DNA of 64,000 nt from Methylopila sp. Yamaguchi (GTDB lineage Bacteria; Pseudomonadota; Alphaproteobacteria; Rhizobiales; Methylopilaceae), in NCBI RefSeq assembly GCF_002897035.1, contig NZ_BAUX01000009.1, positions 62,001-126,000 on the forward strand. The letters run 5' to 3'. The translations under genes and the position numbers were made by a program. Of the stretch, positions 16,728 through 25,823 are shown piece after piece; position 1 is the stretch's first letter, and every line of letters starts with the position of its first letter. The notes below the pieces were generated by a model. That model made no database searches and was not told the DNA's origin. It saw only the letters and a list, made by a program, of their open reading frames with translations.

Positions 16728-16748
16728 TTGCGATTAACTCAATCGCAA
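16728..16748. promoter_or_regulatory. 21-bp inverted repeat upstream of flp pilin
   Basis: Seen: TTGCGATT-AACTC-AATCGCAA, a perfect 8-bp dyad with a 5-bp spacer, 100 bases upstream of the flp start. No T-run follows, so it is more like a protein-binding operator than a terminator. The regulator is unknown. Confidence 0.45.
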
Positions 16749-16847
16749 CCCGAGCGTGGTCTTATGAGGCTGTTCCAGCGGGCCAGCGACGACACGAGGA
16801 CGCGGGACAGGAGCAGTCGTAACCTCTGTAGACCAGGAGTCTTCGTG

Positions 16848-17015
16848 ATGAATTTCTTCAAGCGTTTCGCTAAGGACGAGTCCGGCGCCACCGCGATTGA
16901 GTACGGCCTGATCGCTGTCGGCATCGCTATCGCCATCATCACCGCCGTCGGCCTGGTCGGCGACGAGCTGGGCGCCACGTTCAACGACGTCAAGAGCAAC
17001 CTCGAGGCCCGGTAA
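16848..17015 (+). CDS. flp: Flp/Fap-type major pilin
   Basis: 55 residues from the ATG at 16848, with AGGAG eight bases upstream (16835-16839). Seen: a short leader (MNFFKRFAKDESG) with the prepilin cleavage site G|ATAIEYGLIAVGIAIAI, including the invariant Glu at mature position 5 and Tyr at position 6, followed by one hydrophobic helix. Known: Flp pilins are cleaved by a dedicated prepilin peptidase (here CpaA, 17200-17703) and polymerised into adhesive Tad pili. It has its own AT-rich promoter region and a strong terminator right after it, so it is probably expressed separately and highly. Confidence 0.97.
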   Translation: MNFFKRFAKDESGATAIEYGLIAVGIAIAIITAVGLVGDELGATFNDVKSNLEAR

Positions 17016-17082
17016 TACCGGTCGAACGGGTCACGCCTCTCCTCGCGTTCGCCGGCCATGCGCCGGCGGACGTAGGGGCGAC

Positions 17083-17119
17083 AAAGCCGCCGTTCCTGAT
17101 CCAAGGGCGGCGGTTTTTT
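17083..17119 (+). terminator. Rho-independent terminator after flp
   Basis: Seen: an AAAGCCGCCG arm and a CGGCGGTTTTTT arm flanking a short loop, with a six-T run at 17114-17119. It lies 68 bases past the flp stop and separates flp from cpaA. Confidence 0.85.
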
Positions 17120-17199
17120 CTTGGGGGTCTTCGCGCGGCGTTAAGCCCGCTCGGGCATGGTCTCGCGTGGGGAATGGCTAAGACAGAACGGAGCGCGTC

Positions 17200-17703
17200 A
17201 TGCTTGAGACGATGGTGGTGGTGGTGCTGCCGGCGTTGGTCGCCGTGGCCGCCGTGTCCGATCTCCTCACGCTGACGATCCCCAACCGTCTCGTCTTCGC
17301 TCTTGTGGCCGCGTTCGTCGCGGCGGCGCCGCTCAGCCATCTCGATCTCAGTCAGATCGCCCTGCACGCGGCGGCGGGCGTCCTTGTCCTGGCGATCGGC
17401 ATTCTTCTGTTCATTCCCGGCTGGATCGGGGGCGGCGACGCCAAGCTCGCGGCTGCGGTCGCGCTCTGGTTCGGCTTCGAGCCGTTGCTGTCCTGGTTCG
17501 TGTCGTTCGCGCTCTTTGGAGGCGCGCTCACATTTGCGGTGCTGCGGTACCGGAGCGCCCCGCTTCCCGACCGGTGGGCTCGGATCGGCTTCCTCAAGAA
17601 GCTGCACTCGCCGCGCGAGGGCGTGCCCTACGGCCTGGCGCTCGCCGCCGGGACGCTCATGCTGCTGCCGAGCACCGCATGGTTCGCATCGATAGGGCGA
17701 TAG
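17200..17703 (+). CDS. cpaA: Prepilin peptidase CpaA/TadV
   Basis: 167 residues, with CGGAG about seven bases before the ATG. Seen: an integral membrane protein with about four to five TM segments and the two catalytic aspartates of A24 (type IV prepilin) peptidases, in SDLLTLTIPNRL (about residue 20) and in the GGGDAKL motif (about residue 76). It lacks the N-terminal methylase domain of PilD, as is usual for TadV/CpaA. Role: cleaves the leader of Flp prepilin at the inner membrane. Confidence 0.95.
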   Translation: MLETMVVVVLPALVAVAAVSDLLTLTIPNRLVFALVAAFVAAAPLSHLDLSQIALHAAAGVLVLAIGILLFIPGWIGGGDAKLAAAVALWFGFEPLLSWFVSFALFGGALTFAVLRYRSAPLPDRWARIGFLKKLHSPREGVPYGLALAAGTLMLLPSTAWFASIGR

Positions 17704-17757
17704 GTCGCTGAGTGATGAGCGGCCGTTAACCTGAGCGCTGGGCCGAAAGACGTCTTG

Positions 17758-17772
17758 TTAACCACGAATTGA
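17758..17772. promoter_or_regulatory. CtrA-like site upstream of the cpaB-tadC operon
   Basis: Seen: TTAA-CCACGAA-TTGA, seven of eight matches to TTAA-N7-TTAA, 78 bases upstream of the cpaB ATG in the 146-base gap after cpaA. The position suits direct promoter control of the whole cpaBCDEF-tadBC operon. Its presence next to the similar site before flp strengthens both. Confidence 0.4.
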
Positions 17773-17849
17773 CGTTTGGCTGGTTGAATCCCCGAGAACG
17801 ACGCTCGTCCCGCGATTAGCGGCGCCGGGCCGATGATGGGGGTCGCCTG

Positions 17850-18641
17850 ATGAAAGCCGCTCGCCTTGTGGTGCTTGGCATCGCGCTCGTCGCCGGGCTT
17901 GGAGCTGCGATGCTCGCCGGGGGCGGCCGCGACGCGCCTGAAGCGCCGGTCGCGGACACCAAGCCGATGAACACGGTCGACGTGCTCGTCGCCGCAGCCG
18001 ATATCCCGCTCGGCTCCGTCGTGAAGGCGGAGGACGTGCGCTGGCAGGCCTGGCCGCAGGACGCGGCCAACGCGCAGTTCCTGCAGAAGCCCGCGATGCC
18101 TCAGGCGATCGAGACCACGGCGGGCTCGATAGCTCGTTCGCCTTTCGTCGCCGGCGAGCCGATCCGCGCCGACAAGCTGATCAAGGGCAACGGCTCCGGA
18201 TACATGGCCGCGATCCTGCCGGCGGGCATGCGCGCGATCTCCATCGAAATCTCGCCCGAGACCGGCGCCGGCGGCTTCATCCTTCCGAACGACCGCGTCG
18301 ACGTGATTCTCACCCGCCGCCAGCAGGGCGCGAACGGCCGCGAGGAGACCTACTCCGAGACGATCGGCGCCAACGTCCGGGTGCTGGCGATCGACCAAGC
18401 CGTCGAGGACAAGGACGGCAAGCGCGTCGTGGTCGGCAAGACCGCGACTCTCGAGCTGAGCCCCGCCCAGACCGAACAGCTCGCGCTCAGCCGCCAGCTC
18501 GGCACGCTCTCGCTCGCACTCCGCTCGCTCGCCGACTCAGGGCCGAGCCCGAGCGACGGCGTCGCCTCTGAGCTCAACAAGCGCGGCGGCGGACTGACCA
18601 TCGTCCGCTTCGGCGTAGCGAGCCAAGGGGGCGCCCGGTGA
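17850..18641 (+). CDS. cpaB: Pilus assembly protein CpaB/RcpC
   Basis: 263 residues, ATG preceded by a GGGGG-type ribosome site. Seen: an N-terminal membrane anchor (about residues 4-24), then a SAF-like domain (VDVLVAAADIPLGSVVKAED through FVAGEPIRADKL) and the RcpC-type C-terminal part (GMRAISIEISPETGAGGFI, NDRVDVILTRR). Known: a periplasmic Tad component that works with the secretin CpaC. Its stop overlaps the GTG start of cpaC (GTGA), so translation is coupled. Confidence 0.95.
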   Translation: MKAARLVVLGIALVAGLGAAMLAGGGRDAPEAPVADTKPMNTVDVLVAAADIPLGSVVKAEDVRWQAWPQDAANAQFLQKPAMPQAIETTAGSIARSPFVAGEPIRADKLIKGNGSGYMAAILPAGMRAISIEISPETGAGGFILPNDRVDVILTRRQQGANGREETYSETIGANVRVLAIDQAVEDKDGKRVVVGKTATLELSPAQTEQLALSRQLGTLSLALRSLADSGPSPSDGVASELNKRGGGLTIVRFGVASQGGAR

Positions 18642-20182
18642 TCGACCGTCCCGCGCCGCAGCCTCAGCCGCCCTCGAGCCCTCCGTCACGCTTAGGCGAC
18701 GACACCCCTTCCAGCGCCAGGATCCGACGCGCCATGACCGCCAGCGTGCTCAGCGTCCTTCTTTCGACCACGGTCCGGCTTCGCCGCGGTCTCCGCGCCA
18801 CGCTTGTCGCGACCGCGGCCGTCTCCCTCGCCACGGGTCCCGCGGCGATCGCCGCCGATCCCTCCTACTACGCTGAGGCGCAGCCGGGCGGTCAGGGCGA
18901 CCGAATCGACCTCGGCATCGGCAAGTCCTACGTCGTAACGCTGCCGCGCGACGCCAAGGAGGTGTTCGTCGCGGATCCTGCGGTCGCTAACGCCGTCGTC
19001 CGCTCAGCCCGCAAGGCCTACCTCATCGGGGCCGGCCCGGGGCAGACCGACGTGATGTTCCTCGACGCGGACGGCCGCGAGATCGCGGCCTACGAGGTCT
19101 CGGTGTCGCGCGACGTGGGGTCCATCCGCTCCTCGATCGGCCGCTCGCTCGGCGGCGCCGGAAACATCCGTGTCGAAGGCGTCGGCGACGGCGTCGTGGT
19201 GACCGGTTCGGTGAAGTCCGCGCAGGAGGCGCAGACCGCCGTCGACATCGCCGCGGGCTACATGGCCGATCCCAAAAAGGTCGTGAACGCGCTCAAGATC
19301 GAGGGGCAGGATCAGGTCCTGCTCAAGGTCCGCGTCGTCGAGATGAAACGCGAGGTCGTGAAGCAGCTCGGCGTCGATTACGCCCTCAACAATTTCAAGA
19401 TCGGCGGGACGGTCTTCGACGGCGAGACGAATTTCCCGTTCTCCGCCAACAACTCGGCGCCCGCGGCCGCGCTGGTCGGCACCTACGCCGCCAACGGCGG
19501 CACCTTCCAGGCGCGGCTGCAGGCGATGGAGCGGAACGGCGTCATCCGGACGCTCGCCGAGCCGAACCTCACCGCGATCTCGGGCGAGAGCGCGAAGTTC
19601 CTGGCGGGCGGCCAGTACCCGTTCCCTGGGCCCTGCTCCATTGCGGACGGCGTCTGCACGCGCACCGTCGAGTTCAAGGACTTCGGCGTTGGGCTGAACT
19701 TCACGCCGGTGGTGCTGTCGAGCGGCCGGATAAGCCTGAAGATCGCAACTGAAGTCAGCGAGTTGGATCCGGCCAACGGCATCACCGACAACGGGCTGGT
19801 CATTCCGGGTCTGACCGTTCGCCGCGCGGACTCGACGGTCGAGATCCCGTCAGGCGGTTCGCTGGTCATGGCGGGACTGATCCAGCAGCAGACCAAGCGG
19901 TCCGCGAACGGACTGCCGGGCCTGATGAAGCTTCCGATCCTCGGAGCGCTGTTCCGCTCCAACGACTTCCTGAAGAACGACACCGAGCTCGCGATCTTCG
20001 TCACGCCCTATCTGGCCAAGGCGACGGCGCCCACGAAGCTCGCGTCCCCGGACGACGGCTTCGCCGAGCCCACCGACCAGTCCAACCTCCTCCTCGGCCG
20101 GCTGAACCGCCTCTACGGGATTCCCGGCAAGATTGACCCCTCGACTGTCAGCCACCGCCGCGGCGGCTTCATCATCGATTGA
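18638..20182 (+). CDS. cpaC: Tad pilus secretin CpaC/RcpA
   Basis: 514 residues from the GTG at 18638, which overlaps the cpaB stop and follows a G-rich ribosome site. The ATG at 18734 (MTASVLSVLLSTTVRL) would start directly at the signal peptide and is a real alternative. Seen: signal peptide, pilus-formation N-terminal domain (about 88-155), BON-like domain (about 160-215, VTGSVKSAQEAQTAVDIA) and the secretin domain with EPNLTAISGESAKFLAGG and PSGGSLVMAGLIQQ. Role: the outer-membrane channel for the Flp pilus. Confidence 0.96.
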   Translation: MIDRPAPQPQPPSSPPSRLGDDTPSSARIRRAMTASVLSVLLSTTVRLRRGLRATLVATAAVSLATGPAAIAADPSYYAEAQPGGQGDRIDLGIGKSYVVTLPRDAKEVFVADPAVANAVVRSARKAYLIGAGPGQTDVMFLDADGREIAAYEVSVSRDVGSIRSSIGRSLGGAGNIRVEGVGDGVVVTGSVKSAQEAQTAVDIAAGYMADPKKVVNALKIEGQDQVLLKVRVVEMKREVVKQLGVDYALNNFKIGGTVFDGETNFPFSANNSAPAAALVGTYAANGGTFQARLQAMERNGVIRTLAEPNLTAISGESAKFLAGGQYPFPGPCSIADGVCTRTVEFKDFGVGLNFTPVVLSSGRISLKIATEVSELDPANGITDNGLVIPGLTVRRADSTVEIPSGGSLVMAGLIQQQTKRSANGLPGLMKLPILGALFRSNDFLKNDTELAIFVTPYLAKATAPTKLASPDDGFAEPTDQSNLLLGRLNRLYGIPGKIDPSTVSHRRGGFIID

Positions 20183-20210
20183 GCGTGAGTCGCGCAACGG
20201 AGCGCCGCAG

Positions 20211-20948
20211 ATGACCTTTCCCCACGCTTTCCTGTTCCGCGCAGCGAGGCTCGCCTGTCTTGGCGCCGCGGCCGCGGCGCTCGCCGGCTGCCATGCCGAC
20301 CGGATCGTCGGCGACGACTACCCGCAGACCTACCAGCAGCGCCATCCCATCGTACTCGCAGAAGGCGAGGCCAAGCTCGACCTGCCGGTCGGAGCGACGC
20401 GGGAAGGCCTCACCCAGCGTCAGAAAGAAGACATCCGCGCCTTCGCCGCGGACTGGCGCAGGAACGGCCGCGGCCCCATCGCCATCCTTTCGCCCCGCGG
20501 GGGAGCGAGCGACGCCGCGGCGGCCTACGCCCTGCCCGCCGTGCGCACCACGCTCGCGGCGGCCGGCGTGCCGGCGACCGCCGTGCTCAGCCAGCGCTAC
20601 ACCGCCGAGGCGCCGGACCATTTCGCGCCGCTCCGGCTGGGCTACGTCAAGCTGAAGGCCGAGGTGCCGCATCCGTGCGGGCTGTGGCCGGACGATCTCG
20701 GCCATGGCGGCGGAGACTTCCGCGGCGCGACGCAGAACCGCGACTACTGGAACTTCGGTTGCGCCACGCAGCAAAACCTCGCCGCGCAGGTCGCCGATCC
20801 GGAAGACCTCGCCCGGCCGCGGGCTGAAACCCCCGTCTACGCGGCGCGCCGCCAGACCGTGCTCCAGAAGCATCGCGTCGGCGAGGACACGACGACGCAG
20901 TACAAGCAGGAAGATCCGGACATCAGCGGCATCGGGGGCTCGAAGTGA
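20211..20948 (+). CDS. cpaD: Tad pilus lipoprotein CpaD
   Basis: 245 residues from the ATG at 20211, with GGAG eight bases upstream. Seen: a lipoprotein signal with lipobox LAGC (about residue 25), then the CpaD core RHPIVLAEGEAKLDLPVG, the middle RQKEDIRAFAADWR and the family C-terminal stretch YWNFGCATQQNLAAQVADP. Known: an outer-membrane-associated lipoprotein of the Tad secretion complex. The stop shares one base with the ATG of cpaE (TGATG). Confidence 0.94.
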   Translation: MTFPHAFLFRAARLACLGAAAAALAGCHADRIVGDDYPQTYQQRHPIVLAEGEAKLDLPVGATREGLTQRQKEDIRAFAADWRRNGRGPIAILSPRGGASDAAAAYALPAVRTTLAAAGVPATAVLSQRYTAEAPDHFAPLRLGYVKLKAEVPHPCGLWPDDLGHGGGDFRGATQNRDYWNFGCATQQNLAAQVADPEDLARPRAETPVYAARRQTVLQKHRVGEDTTTQYKQEDPDISGIGGSK

Positions 20949-22225
20949 TGAACAGGCTCGCCTCGCATCTGGGACCGGCCGTCGACGAACCCTCGCCCGC
21001 GCCCGTCGACATCATCGCGCCGCTTCCGCGCGTCTCGATCCAGGCGTTCTGCGAGACGCCCGAAATCGCGCGCCTCGTCGAGCACGCCGCGACCGACCGA
21101 CGGATGGAGAAGGCGCACGTCAAGGTACAGATGGGCGGCGGCCTCGCCGCGGCCGAGGCCTACAAGAACGCGCCCACGCCCAATGTCATCGTCATCGAGG
21201 GCGACGCCCACCGCGAACGCCTGCTCGACATCCTCCACCGCCTGTCCGACGTCTGCGATCCCGGCACCAAGGTGGTCGTCATCGGGCAGGTCAACGACGT
21301 GCTGCTCTACCGCGAGCTGATGCGGCAGGGCGTCAGCGACTATCTCGTGCCGCCGTTCGACGTGGTCGACCTGGTGCGCTCGCTGTCGGAGATCTTCCGC
21401 GCGCCGGGCGCCGATCCGGTCGGCCGCACCGTGGCCTTCGTCGGCGCTAAGGGCGGCGTCGGCTCCTCGACCATCGCGCACAACGTGTCTTGGGCGATCG
21501 CGCGCCAGATCAAGCTCGACAGCGTCGTGGTCGACCTCGACCTCGCCTTCGGCACCGCGGGGCTGAACTTCAATCAGGATCCGCCGCAGGGCGTCGCCGA
21601 GGTGGTGTTCGCTCCGGACCGGCTGGACGCCGCGCTGGTCGACCGCCTGCTCTCGAAATGCACCGAGCAGCTCTCGCTGCTCGCCGCGCCGGCGACCCTC
21701 GACCGGGTCTACGACTTCCACGAGGACGTGTTCGACCCGCTGCTCGACATTCTAAGGGCGAACGTGCCCTGCGCCGTGCTCGACGTGCCGCATGTCTGGA
21801 CCGCCTGGTCGAAGCGCGCCCTGATCGCGGCCGACGAGGTGGCGATCGTGGCGACGCCGGACCTCGCGAACCTGCGCAACGCGAAGAACCTGATCGACCT
21901 TCTGAAGGCCGCGCGGCCGAACGACGGTCCGCCGCGGCTGATCCTGAACCAGGTCGGCGTTCCGAAACGTGCGGAGATCAAGCCGCAGGACTTCGCGAAG
22001 GCGCTCGACCTCGAACCGGCGGCGATCGTGCCCTTCGATCCGCAGCTATTCGGCACGGCGGCGAACAACGGCCAGATGCTGGCCGAGACCGCCGCCGGCC
22101 ACAAGACCAACGAGATGTTCGTCGAGCTCGCAAAGCGCCTGACCGGCCGGACGGAGGCCAGGAGGGCCAACCGCTCTCTGCTGGAGCCGCTTATGGCCCG
22201 CATCAATCGGAAGAAAGCCGGCTAA
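20948..22225 (+). CDS. cpaE: Pilus localisation ATPase CpaE/TadZ
   Basis: 425 residues from the ATG at 20948, sharing one base with the cpaD stop. Seen: an N-terminal receiver-like domain (about 30-150, VIVIEGDAHRERLLDIL and LYRELMRQGVSDYLVPP) and a MinD/ParA-type ATPase domain with the deviant Walker A GAKGGVGSST (about 160-169) and VVDLDLAFGTAGLNF. Known: TadZ/CpaE places the pilus machine at the cell pole. The tail is basic (NRSLLEPLMARINRKKAG). Confidence 0.95.
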   Translation: MNRLASHLGPAVDEPSPAPVDIIAPLPRVSIQAFCETPEIARLVEHAATDRRMEKAHVKVQMGGGLAAAEAYKNAPTPNVIVIEGDAHRERLLDILHRLSDVCDPGTKVVVIGQVNDVLLYRELMRQGVSDYLVPPFDVVDLVRSLSEIFRAPGADPVGRTVAFVGAKGGVGSSTIAHNVSWAIARQIKLDSVVVDLDLAFGTAGLNFNQDPPQGVAEVVFAPDRLDAALVDRLLSKCTEQLSLLAAPATLDRVYDFHEDVFDPLLDILRANVPCAVLDVPHVWTAWSKRALIAADEVAIVATPDLANLRNAKNLIDLLKAARPNDGPPRLILNQVGVPKRAEIKPQDFAKALDLEPAAIVPFDPQLFGTAANNGQMLAETAAGHKTNEMFVELAKRLTGRTEARRANRSLLEPLMARINRKKAG

Positions 22226-22255
22226 GCCCGGGCTCGGACGGAGAGAAGCGCCACG

Positions 22256-23731
22256 ATGTTCGGAAAACGCGGAACGCCGGCGACGCCCGCCACGACGGCC
22301 GGCTTCGCGCGCCAATCCACGGCGGCGAGCGAGTTCGGCGCGCCGTTGATCGCGGTCGCGCCGATCGGCGCTCCCGCCGCGTCGCCGCACTCCGACCCGC
22401 GCCCGGCGGCGCCGCCGCCGATCGACACCCGCCGCAACGACGAGTACTTCCAGACCAAGAGCCGGATCTTCGGCGCCCTGATCGAGGCGATCGACCTCGC
22501 CCAGCTCGCCCGCCTCGACACCGAAAGCGCGCGCGAAGAAATCCGCGACATCGTCAACGAGATCATCGCGATCCGGAACGTCGTGATGTCGATCGCCGAG
22601 CAGGAGGAGCTGCTCGACGACATCTGCAACGACGTCCTCGGCTACGGCCCGCTCGAACCCTTGCTGGCCCGCGACGACATCTCGGACATTATGGTCAACG
22701 GCGCCGAGCGGACCTACATCGAGGTCGCCGGCAAGGTGCAGCAGACCTCGATCCGCTTCCGTGACAACTCGCAGCTTCTCAACATCTGCCAGCGCATCGT
22801 CAGCCAGGTCGGCCGTCGCGTCGACGAAAGCTCGCCGATCTGCGACGCGCGTCTTCCCGACGGCTCGCGCGTCAACGTCATCGTCTCGCCGCTGGCGCTC
22901 GACGGCCCGACGCTCACCATCCGCAAGTTCAAGAAGGACAAGCTGACGCTCGACCAGCTGGTCAAGTTCGGCTCGATCAGCCCCGAGGGCGCCGAGATCC
23001 TCAAGATCATCGGGCGCGTCCGCTGCAACGTGCTGATCTCGGGCGGCACGGGCTCCGGCAAGACGACTCTGCTCAACTGCCTGACGCGCTACATCGACGA
23101 GGACGAGCGCATCATCACCTGCGAAGACGCGGCCGAGCTGCAGCTGCAGCAGCCGCACGTGGTGCGCCTCGAGACCCGTCCCCCGAACCTCGAAGGCGAG
23201 GGCACGGTGAGCATGCGCGACCTCGTCAAGAACTGCCTGCGCATGCGGCCCGAGCGGATCATCGTCGGCGAGGTGCGCGGGCCGGAGGCCTTCGATCTGC
23301 TCCAGGCGATGAACACGGGCCACGACGGCTCCATGGGCACGCTGCATGCGAACTCGCCGCGCGAAGCGCTGTCGCGTCTGGAGTCGATGATCACCATGGG
23401 CGGCTTCACGCTGCCGTCGAAGACCATCAAGGAGATGGTCTGCACCTCGGTGGACGTCATCGTGCAGGCTTCGCGCCTGCGCGACGGCTCGCGCCGCATC
23501 ACCCACATCACCGAGGTGATGGGGATGGAGGGCGACGTCGTCATCACCCAGGACATCTTCCTCTACGACATCCTCGGAGAGGACGCGAACAAACGGCTGA
23601 TCGGCCGGCATCGGTCGACCGGCATCGGCCGTCCCCGGTTCTGGGAGCGCGCGCGCTACTTCGGCGAGGAGAACCGCCTCGCGGCGGCGCTCGACGCGGC
23701 CGAGAGCAACAACGAAAGCCGCGTCGCATGA
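22256..23731 (+). CDS. cpaF: Pilus assembly ATPase CpaF/TadA
   Basis: 491 residues. Seen: a Pro/Ala-rich N-terminal 60 residues, the CpaF N-domain ([20 protein letters not shown]), Walker [10 protein letters not shown] (263-271), the Walker B region with [18 protein letters not shown] and the His box ([19 protein letters not shown]). Known: a hexameric secretion ATPase of the VirB11/PilT family that powers both extension and retraction of Tad pili at the inner membrane. It lies 30 bases after cpaE. Confidence 0.97.
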   Translation: MFGKRGTPATPATTAGFARQSTAASEFGAPLIAVAPIGAPAASPHSDPRPAAPPPIDTRRNDEYFQTKSRIFGALIEAIDLAQLARLDTESAREEIRDIVNEIIAIRNVVMSIAEQEELLDDICNDVLGYGPLEPLLARDDISDIMVNGAERTYIEVAGKVQQTSIRFRDNSQLLNICQRIVSQVGRRVDESSPICDARLPDGSRVNVIVSPLALDGPTLTIRKFKKDKLTLDQLVKFGSISPEGAEILKIIGRVRCNVLISGGTGSGKTTLLNCLTRYIDEDERIITCEDAAELQLQQPHVVRLETRPPNLEGEGTVSMRDLVKNCLRMRPERIIVGEVRGPEAFDLLQAMNTGHDGSMGTLHANSPREALSRLESMITMGGFTLPSKTIKEMVCTSVDVIVQASRLRDGSRRITHITEVMGMEGDVVITQDIFLYDILGEDANKRLIGRHRSTGIGRPRFWERARYFGEENRLAAALDAAESNNESRVA

Positions 23732-23753
23732 GCCCGGCGAGCGGAGACCGCGC

Positions 23754-24737
23754 ATGATCGACATGGACCGGCTCCCCGTCATCCTGCTCGCGACCGTCGC
23801 GGCCGGCGGCGCGGCCTACGCGCTGCTCTACCCGCTGATCTCCGGCGAAAAGCGCGTGGAGGACCGGAAGAAGCTCGCCGGCGTCGGCCTCGATCGCCGG
23901 CGCGTGGTCGCCCAGACGGCGCAGGAGACCCTCCGGCGCGGGCAGGTCGCCGACAGCCTCAAGGCGCTCGACGAGAGGCAGAAGCGCATCAACCGTCCGT
24001 CCCTCAGCATGCGGATCGAGCAGGCCGGGCTGACCTGGTCGAAGGAGCGCTTCTACGTGATGAGCGCGGCCGTCGCGGTCGTCCTCGGCTTCGTAGCGTT
24101 CGTCCTTACCCGCGACCTTCGCATCGGGCTGCTCGCGGCCTTCGTCGGGGGCCTCGGCTTGCCGCGCTGGGCGCTCTCCTTCCTGCGGAAGCGGCGCATC
24201 GCCCGATTCCTGAACGAGCTGCCGAACGCCGTGGAGGTTATCCTTCGCGGCCTAAAGGCCGGTCTTCCGCTCGGCGACTGCATCCGCATCGTCGCCAACG
24301 AGACCCAGGAGCCGGTGAAGTCGGAGTTCCGCACGATCGTCGAGGAGCAGGCCGTCGGCATCCCCCTGTCCGAAGCCGTCGCCAAGCTCTACGAGCGGAT
24401 GCCGGTGACGGAAGCGAACTTCCTCGGCATCGTCATCGCCATCCAGTCCAAGGCCGGCGGCAGCCTGTCCGACGCTCTCGGCAACCTCGCGCGGGTGCTC
24501 CGCGACCGCAAGAAGATGAAGGCGAAGATCCAGGCGATGAGCATGGAGGCCAAAGCGTCGGCCGCCATCATCGGCTCTCTTCCGATCATCACGATCGGGA
24601 TCATCTCGGTGACGAGCCCCGACTACATGTCGCTGATGTGGACCACCGATCTGGGCCGCGTGCTCCTCGTCGCCGGCGGATGCCTGATGCTGACGGGCGT
24701 GCTGGTCATGAAGAAGATGATCAGCTTCGACTTCTAA
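23754..24737 (+). CDS. tadB: Tad inner-membrane platform protein TadB (CpaG)
   Basis: 327 residues, GGAG seven bases before the ATG. Seen: a TM segment at the start, a pair near 100-135, a T2SF/GspF cytoplasmic domain (FLNELPNAVEVILRGLKAGL through SKAGGSLSDALGNLARVLRDR) and two C-terminal TM segments. Known: one half of the platform that couples the CpaF ATPase to pilin extrusion. Confidence 0.95.
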   Translation: MIDMDRLPVILLATVAAGGAAYALLYPLISGEKRVEDRKKLAGVGLDRRRVVAQTAQETLRRGQVADSLKALDERQKRINRPSLSMRIEQAGLTWSKERFYVMSAAVAVVLGFVAFVLTRDLRIGLLAAFVGGLGLPRWALSFLRKRRIARFLNELPNAVEVILRGLKAGLPLGDCIRIVANETQEPVKSEFRTIVEEQAVGIPLSEAVAKLYERMPVTEANFLGIVIAIQSKAGGSLSDALGNLARVLRDRKKMKAKIQAMSMEAKASAAIIGSLPIITIGIISVTSPDYMSLMWTTDLGRVLLVAGGCLMLTGVLVMKKMISFDF

Positions 24738-24752
24738 CGACGGAAACGGCGC

Positions 24753-25727
24753 GTGATCGACCAGATCTTTCGGACCATCAACGATCCGCACGCCATGGCG
24801 ATGCTGCTGGCGGCGATCGCGGCGGTCGCGACCGTCGTGACCTTCGCCATGCCCTTACTGGCAGGCGACCAGCTTGAGAAACGCATGAAATCGGTCGCGA
24901 TCGAGCGGTCGCGGATCCGCGCGCGCGAACGCGAACGCCTCGCGCGCGCCGACCGGACAAGCCTGAAGCGCGAGCCGAAGGCCTACATGCAGAACATCGT
25001 CAGCCAGCTGAACCTGGCCAAGCATTTCGGCACCGCCGACGCCAAGGAGCGCCTGCTCCAGGCGGGCTACCGGGGTCCGGGCGCCATGACGACGTTCCTG
25101 TTTTTCCGGCTCGTCGCGCCCCTCGCCTTCATGGCGGTGTCCCTCGGCTACCTCTTTCTCATCAATGATCTTGGGAAGCCGCCGCTCATGCGGCTCGGCG
25201 CGGTGGTGTTCGCCACCTACCTCGGCATCAAGGCGCCGGAACTGTTCCTCAGGAACCAGACGCAGAAGCGCCAGACTTCGATGAAGCGGGCGTTTCCCGA
25301 CGCCCTCGATCTGATGCTGATCTGCGTCGAGGCGGGCATGTCGGTCGAAGCCGCGTTCCGCAAGGTCGCGGATGAAATTGGCGCCCAGTCGATCCCGCTC
25401 GCGGAAGAGCTGACGCTCACAATGGCGGAGATGTCCTATCTGCAGGATCGCCGGCTGGCCTACGAGAACTTCGGCATGCGCACTGGGCTGGAATCGGTGA
25501 GGTCTGTGGCGACCGCGCTGATCCAGGCGGACAAGTACGGCACGCCCGTGAGCCAGGCGCTGCGGGTGCTCGGGCAGGAAAGCCGCGACATGCGGATGGC
25601 GGAGGCGGAGAAGAAGGCGGCAGCCCTACCTCCGAAGCTGACGGTGCCGATGATCGTCTTCTTCCTGCCCGTGATCTTCATCGTGATTCTCGGTCCGGCC
25701 ATCATTCAGGTGCTGGCGGTCAAATAG
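24753..25727 (+). CDS. tadC: Tad inner-membrane platform protein TadC (CpaH)
   Basis: 324 residues from the GTG at 24753, 15 bases after tadB. Seen: an N-terminal TM segment, a central TM pair, the T2SF domain (FPDALDLMLICVEAGMSVEAAF, TSLESVRSVATALIQADKYGTPVS-like) and a C-terminal TM segment (PMIVFFLPVIFIVILGPAII). It is the second platform subunit. No tadD, tadE, tadF or tadG follows, so minor pseudopilins and TPR genes must be elsewhere. Confidence 0.94.
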   Translation: MIDQIFRTINDPHAMAMLLAAIAAVATVVTFAMPLLAGDQLEKRMKSVAIERSRIRARERERLARADRTSLKREPKAYMQNIVSQLNLAKHFGTADAKERLLQAGYRGPGAMTTFLFFRLVAPLAFMAVSLGYLFLINDLGKPPLMRLGAVVFATYLGIKAPELFLRNQTQKRQTSMKRAFPDALDLMLICVEAGMSVEAAFRKVADEIGAQSIPLAEELTLTMAEMSYLQDRRLAYENFGMRTGLESVRSVATALIQADKYGTPVSQALRVLGQESRDMRMAEAEKKAAALPPKLTVPMIVFFLPVIFIVILGPAIIQVLAVK

Positions 25728-25823
25728 CCTCTACCGACGCGGCCATTGACACGAGGCGGCGTCGGCGCTTCACCTCGCGCCCGACAAAAGCCTACGCCTC
25801 GAGAGGATCGCTTGGGCGGCACC

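Larger units (their letters stand above)
16444..16847. other. AT-rich divergent promoter region of the Tad pilus locus
   Basis: About 400 bases between the divergent CpaC-N-like gene and flp. It is clearly richer in A and T than the rest of the window, especially 16625-16745, and contains several TTAA/TTTAAC elements, a CtrA-like site (16645-16659) and a 21-bp inverted repeat (16728-16748). TTGACT at 16639-16644 is a possible -35 element, but I see no good -10 at the right distance. No gene is visible. Confidence 0.5.

Noticed and set aside
25728-25823. SAM-II-type riboswitch upstream of metX
   Set aside because: The gap is only 96 bases and does not show the conserved SAM-II core; a few CTAAA-like fragments are not enough.
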